A DNA stretch of 64,000 nucleotides from Deinandra increscens subsp. villosa. Taxonomy: Eukaryota > Streptophyta > Magnoliopsida > Asterales > Asteraceae. Positions 21,623-33,397 of the stretch are shown one piece after another. The stretch covers positions 18,296,354 to 18,360,353 of the forward strand of contig JBCNJP010000008.1 of assembly GCA_039602395.1 (NCBI GenBank). The letters run 5' to 3'. The notes beneath the pieces are model-generated. The model had not been told where the DNA came from. It was given only the letters and a program-made list of their open reading frames with translations, and searched no databases. Within the stretch, counting starts at the first letter, position 1, and each line of letters starts with the position of its first letter. The position numbers and the translations under genes are program-made.

Positions 21623-24177
21623 TGTGACACCCGAGAATTTCAAGGTTAACTTCCGTTAGACAAACCCGTTAGTTACGTTATAAGTGTTAACTTAGTAACT
21701 AATGCTTAACTAGGCCGAATACGTCCATGACCTTTGGTTGATCACCGAACCCGTCCATATGTGTTATGTGTTCATCATTGATTGTCTTTATGTGCAATGT
21801 GATTTAAATACATGACTTATTATTGTAACTAGCATGATTAATTGTAAATACTTGATTATGTGAAAATTGCCTAAATTTGGTAGTCAGCGAAACTACCGAG
21901 CGAAACTACAGATTCGCCCGGTAGCAGGCTAGACTGATCAATGTACCCGAGACCAGAGCTAGTTTCGCCTGGCCAGCGAAACTGCCAGCGAAACTAGCCT
22001 CTGATATAAATAAACATTATAAACCCTAGTAGCCTCATTTTGCTCAAACCACACAACAACACACACACACTCTCCTGGTCAGCCGAGAAGATCACCTAAG
22101 GACCAAGACCCCAGCCTCAATACCATCACCTCACCTCATTCATCGATCCTAGAATCATCCGTGAGTCCCAAGAACTATGTTTTATGCTTTTTTATATGTT
22201 TTCTTCTTAAAGCATGCTCAAATCTTCATGTAACTGCTTGATCTGCTAGTATATTGTTTAGGAATGCTAGATCTGTACTAAAGTTGATAACTTTACGTGT
22301 GAAATCCATCCATGTTAGAGATTTGTGCAAATTAGGTCATTTTAGGGTTTTGAACCTATTTTAGAGATTTGATGATCAAAATACATGTTAAACTTGTTAA
22401 AGCTGCTTGATTTATGTTGGTAAATGCCTAGGAATGATAGATAATGAATTGCATGTATGATCAGAAGCTGTTAGGATGATTTTTAGGCAAATCCGTGTGT
22501 TTTTCGCGACCAGCGAAACTGCGTGTTCTCTGGGCGAAACTAAGTAGCGAAATTATATCTCCTTCCAGCGACACTGACCAGCGAAACTATAGTGTCGCCG
22601 GGTAACCTGACCAGACCAGCTCGAGCGAAACTATCGAGCGAAATACATGAACGAAAGTTCAAACCAGTTTCTCTGCGAAACTAGGCTAGCGAAACTGCGT
22701 CAGCAGTTTCGGGCGAAACTAGCCTAGCGAAACTGTGTCACCGGGCATTGCCTAGCGAAAGTGCTGCCCGTGCACCTAGCGAAACTGCCTAGCGAAACTG
22801 TGCTAGCGAAACTAAGGCCTGACCTAAAAACCAAACTTGTGAAATTTGCTTAAGTGTGATGCCATGACTTACATGATTATACCATGATGAAGCATGTTTG
22901 ATATCTGATTTATATGAACCCTTGTTTATGATCAACCATTGGTGTCGTGTGTCGGTATGTCGAGTCATAGATGCAACGTGCTATGTTATGGGCCATAGTG
23001 ACGTTAAGTAAAGAATAGACACGAAACTAATACTTAAGACCTAAACGTGTTCTAGGTCTTCGTTAAACAACAATATTTGGATTACTTGAAGTGTAGCAGT
23101 GCAACCAAAGGTGAGTGTCACTAACCCGCTTACCGTGAGTCCGTTGGGCCACACCGAATAACTTAACGAAAAACAATGCTGATAAACTCGAGAGTGCTAG
23201 GCACCTCACTGATGAACATGAGAACACGGGATGCTTGGCACCCACTTGATGAACTGAAGTGTTTTATGGGAAACACTTGTGAACTCTGAACAAACTATTT
23301 TTGAAACAAAACTAAAAACGTTTTAATATGGCTAGTGTAGGTTAAAGTCTAAACCATATGATATCACATGTTTTCTAAGGATGCCTTATAACTTAAAAGT
23401 CCTCAACTTAAATTGTGCCATTAATTTGTGAAAGCGAGGGGATGTTGGGTAGATCTACTGGAGTTTGACAAACTCCGCCCCGTGGCACGGGAAGTGCACG
23501 GAGGAACAATATCAGCCTATTTGACCGTGGTCCCGAGAGGACACGGGGGAGGCAAAAACCGCGATGACTAGGTCCGCACCGTACGGGATGGCTCGGCCCC
23601 CACAAAATAAGTCAGCTTTGGTACAAACTTCCTTAGAGCATGGAACAACGGATTAGCTACCCGCGATATCGGTTGAGTCCTTTAACTTTACGGAACTAGT
23701 ACATACCCGATGACGTAGGTCACGGACAAACCATTTATAAACTGAGATTTAATTACGAGCATTGCTTTTCACAAATAAATATTTTGTAAGTGCATCTTGA
23801 CACGAATTATGATTATGAGACCGGGCCAATGCATGACAAGCCCACTGTGAACTCACCAACCGTTAGGTTGACACTTGCGTGGTTTAAACTTTTGCAGATC
23901 GCTAAGGAGTATCCGCTGGAGGTTGGCATGGCACTTGAAGACCTTTGTTTTTGCTTAAACTAAACTTGGGAATTTTAAAACGATGTTTATGTAAAGCACG
24001 TGGTTAGTGCTAAGACAATATTTTATTCCGCTGCGTATGTAATTTGAGACTTTATTTATAACTTGTGTTTGAACTAACCCTGATTCGTTTAGTATTTGTA
24101 ACTATGGTTGTGGATCCTGGTCTAGTCGTGCCCCTTAACGGTATAAACTCCGTTAGTGGTATTTTGGGGGTGTGACA
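21623..24177 (+). repeat. TE7 5' LTR (2555 bp)
   Basis: TGTGACACCCG to GGTGTGACA. It matches the 3' LTR (29630-32187, 2558 bp) with about ten small differences that I can see, so insertion is recent. Target duplication GTTGC lies at 21618-21622 and 32188-32192. It holds two clusters of the word GCGAAACT: five copies (one inverted) at 21889-21996, just before the TATA box, and about eleven at 22514-22822. ORFs within it, such as the reverse 23063-23245 and 23408-23605, recur identically in the 3' LTR and show no recognisable domain. Confidence 0.95.
22005..22012 (+). promoter_or_regulatory. TE7 5' LTR TATA box
   Basis: TATAAATA, repeated at 30013-30020 in the 3' LTR. The last upstream GCGAAACT word ends about nine bases before it. 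Transcription probably starts 25-35 bp downstream, placing the second word cluster in the transcribed R/U5 part. Confidence 0.65.
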
Positions 24178-24180
24178 GAT

Positions 24181-24192
24181 TGGTATCAGAGC
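24181..24192 (+). other. TE7 primer binding site
   Basis: TGGTATCAGAGC three bases after the LTR end; perfect match to the initiator tRNA-Met type site. Confidence 0.9.
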
Positions 24193-24728
24193 CATAAGTT
24201 GCAGAGAACTGGAATCATTTTTGAAAACGATTTGGAAACTGCAACTTGAAAACCTTGGTTACAAAACGAATAAACAAATTCCCAAAGACAAAATTTTTAC
24301 GTGCCAACCTGGGATACTCGCTCTGCTGTGTAAGTAAAGGCTTAATACGTATGTATATATACATATATATATATAAATATATATGTATAGACCGTGTCTA
24401 AGTAGTCTAACGGAAGACCTTAGGAAATTTTCACACACGAATACGAAATGCGACCGCGAATACGCACACTACTCTGGGGAAAGCGACAACGAAACGATGC
24501 TACACGCTACGTCCTGATTTCTACTACGACGACTACGCCGACGGTGACTTTATGGGAAGCCGACCTTCGACGATAGCACTCACGACGTTCCTCGACGACG
24601 CCTCGATTTTGCACGAAAATTTTTCTGGACTAATAGAGGGATAACGGGAACTGGCTAATATACATATTATGGGATATGTATAAAATATAACTGTGACTGA
24701 ACACTGGCTACTTTAACTGTTCAGTAAG
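24193..24728 (+). other. TE7 untranslated leader
   Basis: About 540 bp between primer site and gag with no long ORF. It has an AT-alternating patch (24350-24388) followed by a CG-rich stretch full of ACGAC words (24440-24615). Packaging or dimerisation signals would be expected here, but I cannot identify one. Confidence 0.6.
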
Positions 24729-27700
24729 ATGTCTGGAAGAGGAAACGGAAGAGGCGGCATAAACATGACGCCTGCACAGCTGCAAGCAATGATCACTGAA
24801 CATGTGCAAGCCGCGGTGGCAGCCGTCCAAGCTGCATATGCCGCACAGGGTAACTATTATGCCGGTTAAGGCACAAAGCAATTATATCATGACCTGTTTA
24901 ATTTTAAAATCCGAACTATTTATGCATCAGGAAACCAACACCACTGCACGTTCAAGTCCTTCATGGACTGTAAGCCGATGACATTTTCCGGCGAAGAAGG
25001 AGCTGTAGGACTCCTTAGGTGGATTGAGAAGTCCGAAAAGGTTTTCTCCATGTGTAACTGCCCAGCTGAAAGCAAGGTGAAGTTTGCTACTGGTACCTTC
25101 GAAGGAGGCGCACTCTCCTGGTGGAACGCTGAAATTCAGATGGTTGGGCTAGACGCGGCTAATAACATGCAGTGGGCAGCATTTAAGGAGCTGATCATGG
25201 AAGAATACTGTCCACGTGACCAAGTCAAGAAGCTTGAGGGTGAATTCCTGAATTTGAAGATGTCTGGGTCCGAAATCGAACAGTACACTGCACGATATCA
25301 TGAATATGAGGTCCTATGTCCCACGATGGTCGACGCTGAGTTCAAACGCATTGAGCGTTATTTGGAAGGCCTCGCGCCTCAAATCAAAGGATTGGTGACT
25401 GCCAGCAACCCTGCGACCGTACAGCAAGCCATTCGTTTGGCTCACAAACTCACTGATCAAGAGGTCGAGAAGGGTACTCTACCTGCGAAAGCCACCGAGA
25501 AGACTGCCCTTAGCGGCAAGAGAAAAGCTGACGATGAAGCTCCTGAAAACTCGATGAATGTTCAGAGTGTTGGAAACAGCACTGGGAGGTCTTATAACTC
25601 CCAAGGTCAAAGCAAGAGGTCTGGGAATAACAGTGGTAACTACCGCCAGGGCGGAAATGGTCAGAGCAACTACAAGGGTAACCTGCCCTTGTGCCACAGG
25701 TGTGGAAAGCATCATGCTGGTAATTGTAGGAAGAATATGAGCTGCGAAAGGTGTGGTAAGGGAGGCCACGAAGCAAAGGACTGTTGGGCAACTTTACCCG
25801 AGCAGCAAAACCGCCCCAGAAGAAACAACAACTATGGGAACAATCGGGGCAATGGAAACAATGGTCAGAACCGCAACAATGAAGTTCCCAGGGGAAACGG
25901 TAACGGGAATTGTTATGAATGTGGTGCTCCAGGCCACATTAAAAGAGACTGCCCTCAGCTGAGAAGACAAGGGAACGGAAATCAGGGAAATAACGGTGGG
26001 AATGGTAACGGCGGAGGTAATGGCAATGGGAATGGCAATGGTAATGGTGGAAACGGAAATGGTGGAAATGGTAGAGGTCGAGCTTTCGTCATGGGCCAGG
26101 GTGAAGCTCGCAATGACGCCAACGTGATTAATGGTAAATTTATTTTGAACGGTTTCTTTGCTACTGTTTTATTTGATTCTGGTGCTGAGAAAAGCTTTAT
26201 TTCCACTAAATTTGCTAGACTAATTAATGCTAAACCGATCGACTTAGATGCTAAATATGTGGTAGAACTAGCAAATGGTAAACTTCATGACACGACCCAG
26301 ATAGTTAAGGATTGTAAGCTAGAACTAGCAGGCCATACCCTAGGAATTGACCTTATGCCTTTCCCGATTGGTAGTTTCGACGTCATAATAGGAATGGAGT
26401 GGTTATCCGAAAACCGAGCTGAAATTTTATGTAAGGAAAAAGTGGTTCGTATTCCACTCGAAGACGGTAAAGTATTAACGGTTCAAGGTGAGAAAGGTGG
26501 AACAGTCACCGGCATTATTTCATTCCTTAAAGCTCAGAAATGCCTCCGTAAGGGTCACTTCGCGATTCTTGCAAACGTCACTGACACGACGCATCCCGAG
26601 CGCAAAATTGATGATTACCCGATAGTTCGCGACTTCCAAGACGTATTTCCTGAAGATCTGCCTGGCTTGCCTCCATTTCGACAAGTTGAGTTTGGGATTG
26701 ATTTAGCTCCAGGTGCCGCTCCGATCGCACGCGCACCTTACCGATTGGCTGTAAGTGAACTCAACGAACTCTCCTCACAACTGCAAGAGCTACTCGACAA
26801 GGGGTTTATTCGTCCAAGTTCGTCTCCATGGGGAGCTCCGGTACTGTTTGTTAAGAAGAAGGATGGAACGTTCCGCATGTGTATTGACTACCGAGAGCTT
26901 AACAAAGTTACGATCAAGAATCGGTATCCACTTCCTCGAATCGACGATCTCTTCGATCAACTGCAAGGTTCAAGCTACTACTCAAAGATCGATCTACGGT
27001 CTGGTTATCACCAACTTCGTGTTCGTGAAGAGGATGTTCCTAAGACTGCTTTTAGAACTCGGTATGGACACTACGAGTTCCTGGTTATGCCGTTTGGGCT
27101 AACCAATGCACCTGCCGTATTTATGGACCTGATGAATCGAGTGTGCAAGCCGTACCTCGATAAGTTTGTGATAGTTTTCATCGACGACATTTTGATCTAC
27201 TCTAAGTCAAAGGAAGAGCACGAGGAGCATCTGCGTCTTATTTTGGAATTGCTTCGCAAGGAACAGCTCTACGCCAAGTTTTCAAAGTGCGACTTTTGGA
27301 TCCGCGAAGTCCAGTTTCTTGGACACATTGTTAATGAGGAAGGAATTCATGTCGATCCAGCCAAAGTGGAAGCAATAAAGAACTGGTCTACCCCAAGAGC
27401 GCCAACGGAAATCCGACAATTTTTAGGACTTGCTGGATATTATCGAAGGTTTATTAAAGGTTTCTCTCAATTGGCTCAACCCTTAACAGCTTTAATGCAC
27501 AAAGGAGTGGAATACAGATGGGGTGAAAAAGAAGAGCGCGCGTTTCAGACGCTTAAAGATATGTTATGTTCGGCTCCAATTCTCGCGTTACCCGATGGAA
27601 TAGACGACTTTGTGGTTTACTGCGATGCATCGATTCAAGGACTCGGTTTCGTGTTGATGCAACGAGATAAAGTGATTGCCTATGGGTCCAGGCAACTAAA

Positions 27701-28970
27701 GGATACTGAAAAGAATTATACAACGCATGATTTGGAAATGGGAGCCGTTATTCATGCACTCAAGATTTGGAGACATTACTTATACGGAACAAAGTGCACG
27801 ATATTCACCGATCATAAAAGTTTACAGCACATCTTTGATCAGAAAGACCTCAACATGCGGCAAAGAAGGTGGGTTGAATTACTGAATGATTATGATTTGG
27901 CTATTAAGTATCATCCTGGAAAAGCCAACGTTGTGGCTGATGCCCTAAGCAGAAAAGACTACGAAAAGCCTCGTCGGGTACGAGCGCTTCAACTTACAAT
28001 ACATTCAGGATTACCGGATCGGATCCGTGACTGCCAACGAGAAGCTTTGAAAGCAGAAAACTTCGCAGCTGAAGCACTGCGTGGCGTAGATGGCCATTCT
28101 GAAGTTAAGTCCGATGGACTCACGTACTATAATGACAGAATCTGGGTTCCATTGTTTGGAAATCTCCGTGAGCTCGTGATGGACGAGGCTCACAAGTCAA
28201 GATATTCGGTGCACCCTGGATCAGATAAAATGTATCAGGACTTGAAAAATCTTTATTGGTGGCCGAATATGAAAGCCGACATTGCTCGATATGTGGCTAA
28301 GTGTCTTACCTGCTCAAGAGTCAAGATTGAATACCAAAAGCCTTCTGGTTTGCTACAACAACCAAAGATCCCAGAATGGAAATGGGAGGACATCTCCATG
28401 GATTTTGTGACGGGATTACCTCATCGATCAAATCAACCGGATGCGATTTGGGTTGTCATCGATCGGTTAACCAAATCGGCACATTTCATCCCGATGAAGG
28501 AAAGTGATAATATGGATAAATTGACAAAGCTATACCTCGATAAAATTGTGAAGCTTCACGGTGTGCCTAAGACAATCATTTCTGATCGAGATCCTCGATT
28601 TACTTCCCGGTTATGGCAATCAATGCAGGAAGCATTGGGAACCCGACTAGACATGAGTACAGCCTATCACCCACAAACAGATGGTCAATCGGAACGAACG
28701 ATTCAAACCTTAGAAGATATGCTCCGAGCCTGCGTCCTTGACTTTGGGAAAGATTGGGAGACTCACCTACCACTGGTGGAGTTCTCTTACAACAATAGTT
28801 ATTATTCAAGTATAGGTGCTGCACCTTTTGAAGCACTGTATGGCAGAAAATGTAGATCGCCCATGTGTTGGGCTGAAACGGGTGAGAAAGGACTTACTGG
28901 ACCGGAAGTTATCCATGATATGACCGAGACGAATTATTCAAATCAGGCAACGGCTAGCTGCAGCACGTGA
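24729..28970 (+). CDS. TE7 Ty3/gypsy chromovirus Gag-Pol polyprotein
   Basis: Start ATG at 24729 (MSGRGNGRGG). After 40 codons the frame stops unless the GT-AG segment 24850-24930 (81 nt) is removed; the joined frame then enters the long ORF in phase. Counting residues from ATG 24963: Gag core with SWWNAEIQ near 60; three zinc knuckles (CHRCGKHHAGNC about 244, CERCGKGGHEAKDC about 260, CYECGAPGHIKRDC about 317); an Asn/Gly-rich linker; protease LFDSGAEKSF about 402; RT with YSKIDLRSGYHQL about 672 and the catalytic FIDDILIYSK about 737; RNase H with VVYCDASIQG and ADALSRK; integrase with HHCC region, then catalytic D near 1147, D near 1207 and E near 1242. Order PR-RT-RH-IN is that of Ty3/gypsy. 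The frame fails near 28932, close to the integrase end, and the tail continues in another frame. Confidence 0.92.
24850..24930 (+). other. Candidate 81-nt intron in TE7 gag
   Basis: Starts GTAACT, ends TGCATCAG and is AT-rich. It contains an in-frame TAA (24867-24869 region). Its length is a multiple of three, and removal joins a Gly codon across the boundary and continues with NQHHCTFKSF into the known ORF. Alternatives are stop-codon readthrough or internal initiation at 24963. Confidence 0.55.
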
Positions 28971-29469
28971 TCGACAAAAGAGTTACGCCGACAAACGCCG
29001 AAAACCTCTAAAGTTTGAGGTGGGTGACAAAGTATTATTGAAGGTATCTCCCTGGAAGGGAGTGATACGCTTCGGGAAGCGTGGAAAGTTAAATCCTCGC
29101 TACATCGGTCCGTTTGAAATTATTGGGGAAGTAGGCCCGGTGGCCTATCGATTGCAACTCCCTGCTGAACTCGATGGAGTTCACAACGTGTTTCACGTTT
29201 CCAATCTAAAGAAATGTCTGGCTGAAGACACCGAAATAATTCCTCTGGAGGAATTGGAAATCGACGAACATCTGAGATTTATTGAGCAACCAGTAGAAAT
29301 CATGGGACGCGAGGAGAAAACCCTCAAACGTAGCAAGATTCCGATCGTCAAGGTGCGATGGAACTCAAGACGTGGACCTGAATATACTTGGGAACGTGAG
29401 GATCAGATGAAGAAAAAGTATCCTCACTTGTTTGAGCAAACGTCCACAGAAACTCAAGGTATAATTTAA
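28971..29469 (+). pseudogene. TE7 integrase C-terminus and chromodomain-like tail, out of frame
   Basis: This continues integrase in a different frame from 24963-28970. It reads QKSYADKRRK (about 28976), then from 29020 LLKVSPWKGVIRFG, LNPRYIGPFEIIG, NVFHVSNLKKCL and finally PVEIMGREEKTLKRSK with KVRWNSRRGPEYTWERED, the tail typical of Tekay/Del-type chromoviruses. One base seems to be missing around 28931-28934, judging from where the two frames meet. A Met at 29020 exists but independent initiation is unlikely. The tail is known in this family to help target integration. The lesion may be real or a sequencing error. Confidence 0.85.
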
Positions 29470-29629
29470 TTTTGGGGACCAAAATTCCTTAACAGGAGGA
29501 GGATGTGACAACCCTAAAACTTTTTGCTTTCTTTCCCCCAGCGACGATAGCAACGACGACAGCTGATGCTGCGAACGCTACGACACAAGAATAATTTTCG
29601 GGACGAAAATTCCAATTTCAGGGGAATGA
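29468..29629 (+). promoter_or_regulatory. TE7 double pre-PPT hairpin and polypurine tract module
   Basis: Unit one: perfect 8-bp hairpin AATTTTGG-GGA-CCAAAATT (29468-29486), purine tract AGGAGGAGGA (29494-29503), then TGTGACAACCC (29504). Unit two: perfect 8-bp hairpin AATTTTCG-GGA-CGAAAATT (29593-29611), purine tract AGGGGAATGA (29620-29629), then the real LTR start TGTGACACCC at 29630. The same doubled layout occurs in TE1 and a single copy in TE6. The GGA loop is shared, while the first stem has compensating base changes relative to the second. Confidence 0.75.
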
Positions 29630-32187
29630 TGTGACACCCGAGAATTTCAAGGTTAACTTCCGTTAGACAAACCCGTTAGTTACGTTATAAGTGTTAACTT
29701 AGTAACTAATGCTTAACTAGGCCGAATACGTCCATGACCTTTGGTTGATCACCGAACCCGTCCATATGTGTTATGTGTTCATCATTGATTTTCTTTATGT
29801 GCAATGTGATTTAAATACATGACTTATTATTGTGAACTAGCATGATTAATTGTAAATACTTGATTATGTGAAAATTGCCTAAATTTGGTAGTCAGCGAAA
29901 CTACCGAGCGAAACTACAGATTCGCCCGGTAGCAGGCTAGACTGATCAATGTACCCGAGACCAGAGCTAGTTTCGCCTGGCCAGCGAAACTGCCAGCGAA
30001 ACTAGCCTCTGATATAAATAAACATTATAAACCCTAGTAGCCTCATTTTGCTCAAACCACACAACAACACACACACACACTCTCCTGGTCAGCCGAGAAG
30101 ATCACCTAAGGACCAAGACCCCAGCCTCAATACCATCACCTCACCTCATTCATCGATCCTAGAATCATCCGTGAGTCCCAAGAACTATGTTTTATGCTTT
30201 TTCTATATGTTTTCTTCTTAAAGCATGCTCAAATCTTCATCTAACTGCTTGATCTGCTAGTATATTGTTTAGGAATGCTAGATCTGTACTAAAGTTGATA
30301 ACTTTACGTGTGAAATCCATCCATGTTAGAGATTTGTGCAAATTAGGTCATTTTAGGGTTTTGAACCTATTTTAGAGATTTGATGATCAAAATACATGTT
30401 AAACTTGTTAAAGCTGCTTGATTTATGTTGGTAAATGCCTAGGAATGATAGATAATGAATTGCATGTATGATCAGAAGCTGTTAGGATGATTTTTAGGCA
30501 AATCCGTGTGTTTTTCGCGACCAGCGAAACTGTCGTGTTCTCTGGGCGAAACTAAGTAGCGAAATTATATCTCCTTCCAGCGACACTGACCAGCGAAACT
30601 ATAGTGTCGCCGGGTAACCTGACCAGACCAGCTCGAGCGAAACTATCGAGCGAAATACCTGAACGAAAGTTCAAACCAGTTTCTCTGCGAAACTAGGCTA
30701 GCGAAACTGCGTCAGCAGTTTCGGGCGAAACTAGCCTAGCGAAACTGTGTCACCGGGCATTGCCTAGCGAAAGTGCTGCCCGTGCACCTAGCGAAACTGC
30801 CTAGCGAAACTGTGCTAGCGAAACTAAGGCCTGACCTAAAAACCAAACTTGTGAAATTTGCTTAAGTGTGATGCCATGACTTACATGATTATACCATGAT
30901 GAAGCATGTTTGATATCTGATTTATATGAACCCTTGTTTATGATCAACCATTGGTGTCGTGTGTCGGTATGTCGAGTCATAGATGCAACGTGCTATGTTA
31001 TGGGCCATAGTGACGTTAAGTAAAGAATAGACACGAAACTAATACTTAAGACCTAAACGTGTTCTAGGTCTTCGTTAAACAACAATATTTGGATTACTTG
31101 AAGTGTAGCAGTGCAACCAAAGGTGAGTGTCACTAACCCGCTTACCGTGAGTCCGTTGGGCCACACCGAATAACTTAACGAAAAACAATGCTGATAAACT
31201 CGAGAGTGCTAGGCACCTCACTGATGAACATGAGAACACGGGATGCTTGGCACCCACTTGATGAACTGAAGTGTTTTATGGGAAACACTTGTGAACTCTG
31301 AACAAACTATTTTTGAAACAAAACTGAAAACGTTTTAATATGGCTAGTGTAGGTTAAAGTCTAAACCATATGATATCACATGTTTTCTAAGGATGCCTTA
31401 TAACTTAAAAGTCCTCAACTTAAATTGTGCCATTAATTTGTGAAAGCGAGGGGATGTTGGGTAGATCTACTGGAGTTTGACAAACTCCGCCCCGTGGCAC
31501 GGGAAGTGCACGGAGGAACAATATCAGCCTATTTGACCGTGGTCCCGAGAGGACACGGGGGAGGCAAAAACCGCGATGACTAGGTCCGCACCGTACGGGA
31601 TGGCTCGGCCCCCACAAAATAAGTCAGCTTTGGTACAAACTTCCTTAGAGCATGGAACAACGGATTAGCTACCCGCGATATCGGTTGAGTCCTTTAACTT
31701 TACGGAACTAGTACATACCCGATAACGTAGGTCACGGACAAACCATTTATAAACTGAGATTTAATTACGAGCATTGCTTTTCACAAATAAATATTTTGTA
31801 AGTGCATCTTGACACGAATTATGATTATGAGACCGGGCCAATGCATGACAAGCCCACTGTGAACTCACCAACCGTTAGGTTGACACTTGCGTGGTTTAAA
31901 CTTTTGCAGATCGCTAAGGAGTATCCGCTGGAGGTTGGCATGGCACTTGAAGACCTTTGTTTTTGCTTAAACTAAACTTGGGAATTTTAAAACGATGTTT
32001 ATGTAAAGCACGTGGTTAGTGCTAAGACAATATTTTATTCCGCTGCGTTGTATTTGAGACTTTATTTATAACTTGTGTTTGAACTAACCCTGATTCGTTT
32101 AGTATTTGTAACTATGGTTGTGGATCCTGGTCTAGTCGTGCCCCTTAACGGTATAAACTCCGTTAGTGGTATTTTGGGGGTGTGACA
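29630..32187 (+). repeat. TE7 3' LTR (2558 bp)
   Basis: Same sequence as 21623-24177 apart from small changes (for example one extra G near 29834, a CA-repeat length change near 30070, and two bases fewer near 32047). It carries the same GCGAAACT clusters (29895-30004 and 30522-30830) and TATAAATA (30013-30020). It ends GGTGTGACA, and the TE6 LTR resumes after the duplicated GTTGC. Confidence 0.95.
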
Positions 32188-32192
32188 GTTGC

Positions 32193-32923
32193 TCCAATGG
32201 GGGTGCCCTAGAGTACCGTGTACGGACGGCGCTGCTTCTCCAATGGGGGTGCCCTAGAGAATGTAGTGTCAGGTTTTCTCATAGGAAGAGACGGTAACCC
32301 AGATGATAAGCCTAGGGTTACTGGTAAGAATGAGGAGTCGCTGCTGCTCCAATAGAGGTGCCCTAGAGTACCGTGTACGGACGGCGCTGCTTCTCCAATG
32401 GGGGTGCCCTAGAGAATGCAGTGGCAGGTCTGCTCATAATAAAAGAGTCAGATAAATATAGTGACCTAGAAGTTTAGCCTAGAGTCATGGTTAAGATAAT
32501 AAGATATATTATCATAATAAATACGTGCTAGAATTTATATGTGATATATATATGCGTGTTGTGAAAAAAATCAGGTAAACACCTAAAACGGTCCTTGAAC
32601 TAAACGGTAGAACTCACCAGCGTAAGCTGACTTTTTAAAAGTATGTATGCTAGGTTCTGACGCACCTATGGGTCAAGCTTTGGTCACGCTCTAGGAGGAG
32701 ACGGTGAAGACGCTGGTTGCTGGAATATCTTATCTTACGTTTAGTTTACCTTATGTTTAATATATCGTATGTTACGTTTATGCTTCCGCTGTGTAAGAAT
32801 TATCAGAGTATATAAATAAAAGTTTTAAATTTTTTCCCCAGTTTTTGTGATCTCTGATTAAATCACGTGTTGATGAGTAAATCCGACGACGTGGCGCCAG
32901 CCCGTAAGGGGCCGGGCGTCACA
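32193..32923 (+). repeat. TE6 5' LTR, second part
   Basis: Follows the right copy of GTTGC (32188-32192) and matches 37374-38104 of the 3' LTR. It contains four copies of CCAATGGGGGTGCCCTAGAG or a one-base variant, in two pairs, with GTACCGTGTACGGACGGCGC between the members of each pair (32196-32415). It ends GGGCGTCACA. Confidence 0.93.
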
Positions 32924-32926
32924 AGT

Positions 32927-32938
32927 TGGTATCAGAGC
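32927..32938 (+). other. TE6 primer binding site
   Basis: TGGTATCAGAGC, three bases after the 5' LTR end at 32923. Confidence 0.9.
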
Positions 32939-33397
32939 ACTGGTTTAAGAGATTTGGATACTTCGGAGAGTATCTAAACTTAAACTAGAATTTTGGGCCT
33001 TAGTTAGGAATAGTTAAATGCTAATCGGAGAAAACACTAGGCCATAATAGGAGTAGTCTCACATTTGCTTGTAAGGAGAAATAATTATTGGCAATTAGCT
33101 ACTGCCCTTAGAAATTTATCCCTCCAAGTAATGTGAAGTTACGTCTATTTTATGGCCAGAATGTGTAAATAGGCTAGAATGCCTATTAAAGCAATGGAGT
33201 GCTCATTAGATCGCTAGAGAGCGAGGTCGGGAAATAGATTTGAGTATAATCAGAATGGAGGGTAGTTAGTACATTGAGAATATGGCAAGTCAGTAACTGC
33301 ACAGAGCTCTGCATCTACTAATTTGTTGTATTATCATGTTCTATCTATAATCCATTTGAGGATACTTATATCTGCGTCTTGATTGAAGGAGCTCAAG

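Noticed and set aside
21889..22822. CRISPR-like array (regularly repeated GCGAAACT)
   Set aside because: The word is only 8 nt, spacing is irregular, it lies inside both LTRs of a plant retrotransposon, and there are no cas genes.
23063..23605. Minus-strand ORFs in the TE7 LTR, repeated exactly at 31075-31617
   Set aside because: Duplicated only because the LTR is duplicated; no domain, and opposite to the element's transcription.
25479..26206. Extra ORFs overlapping TE7 gag on both strands
   Set aside because: Frame shadows of the Asn/Gly-rich and zinc-knuckle coding sequence.
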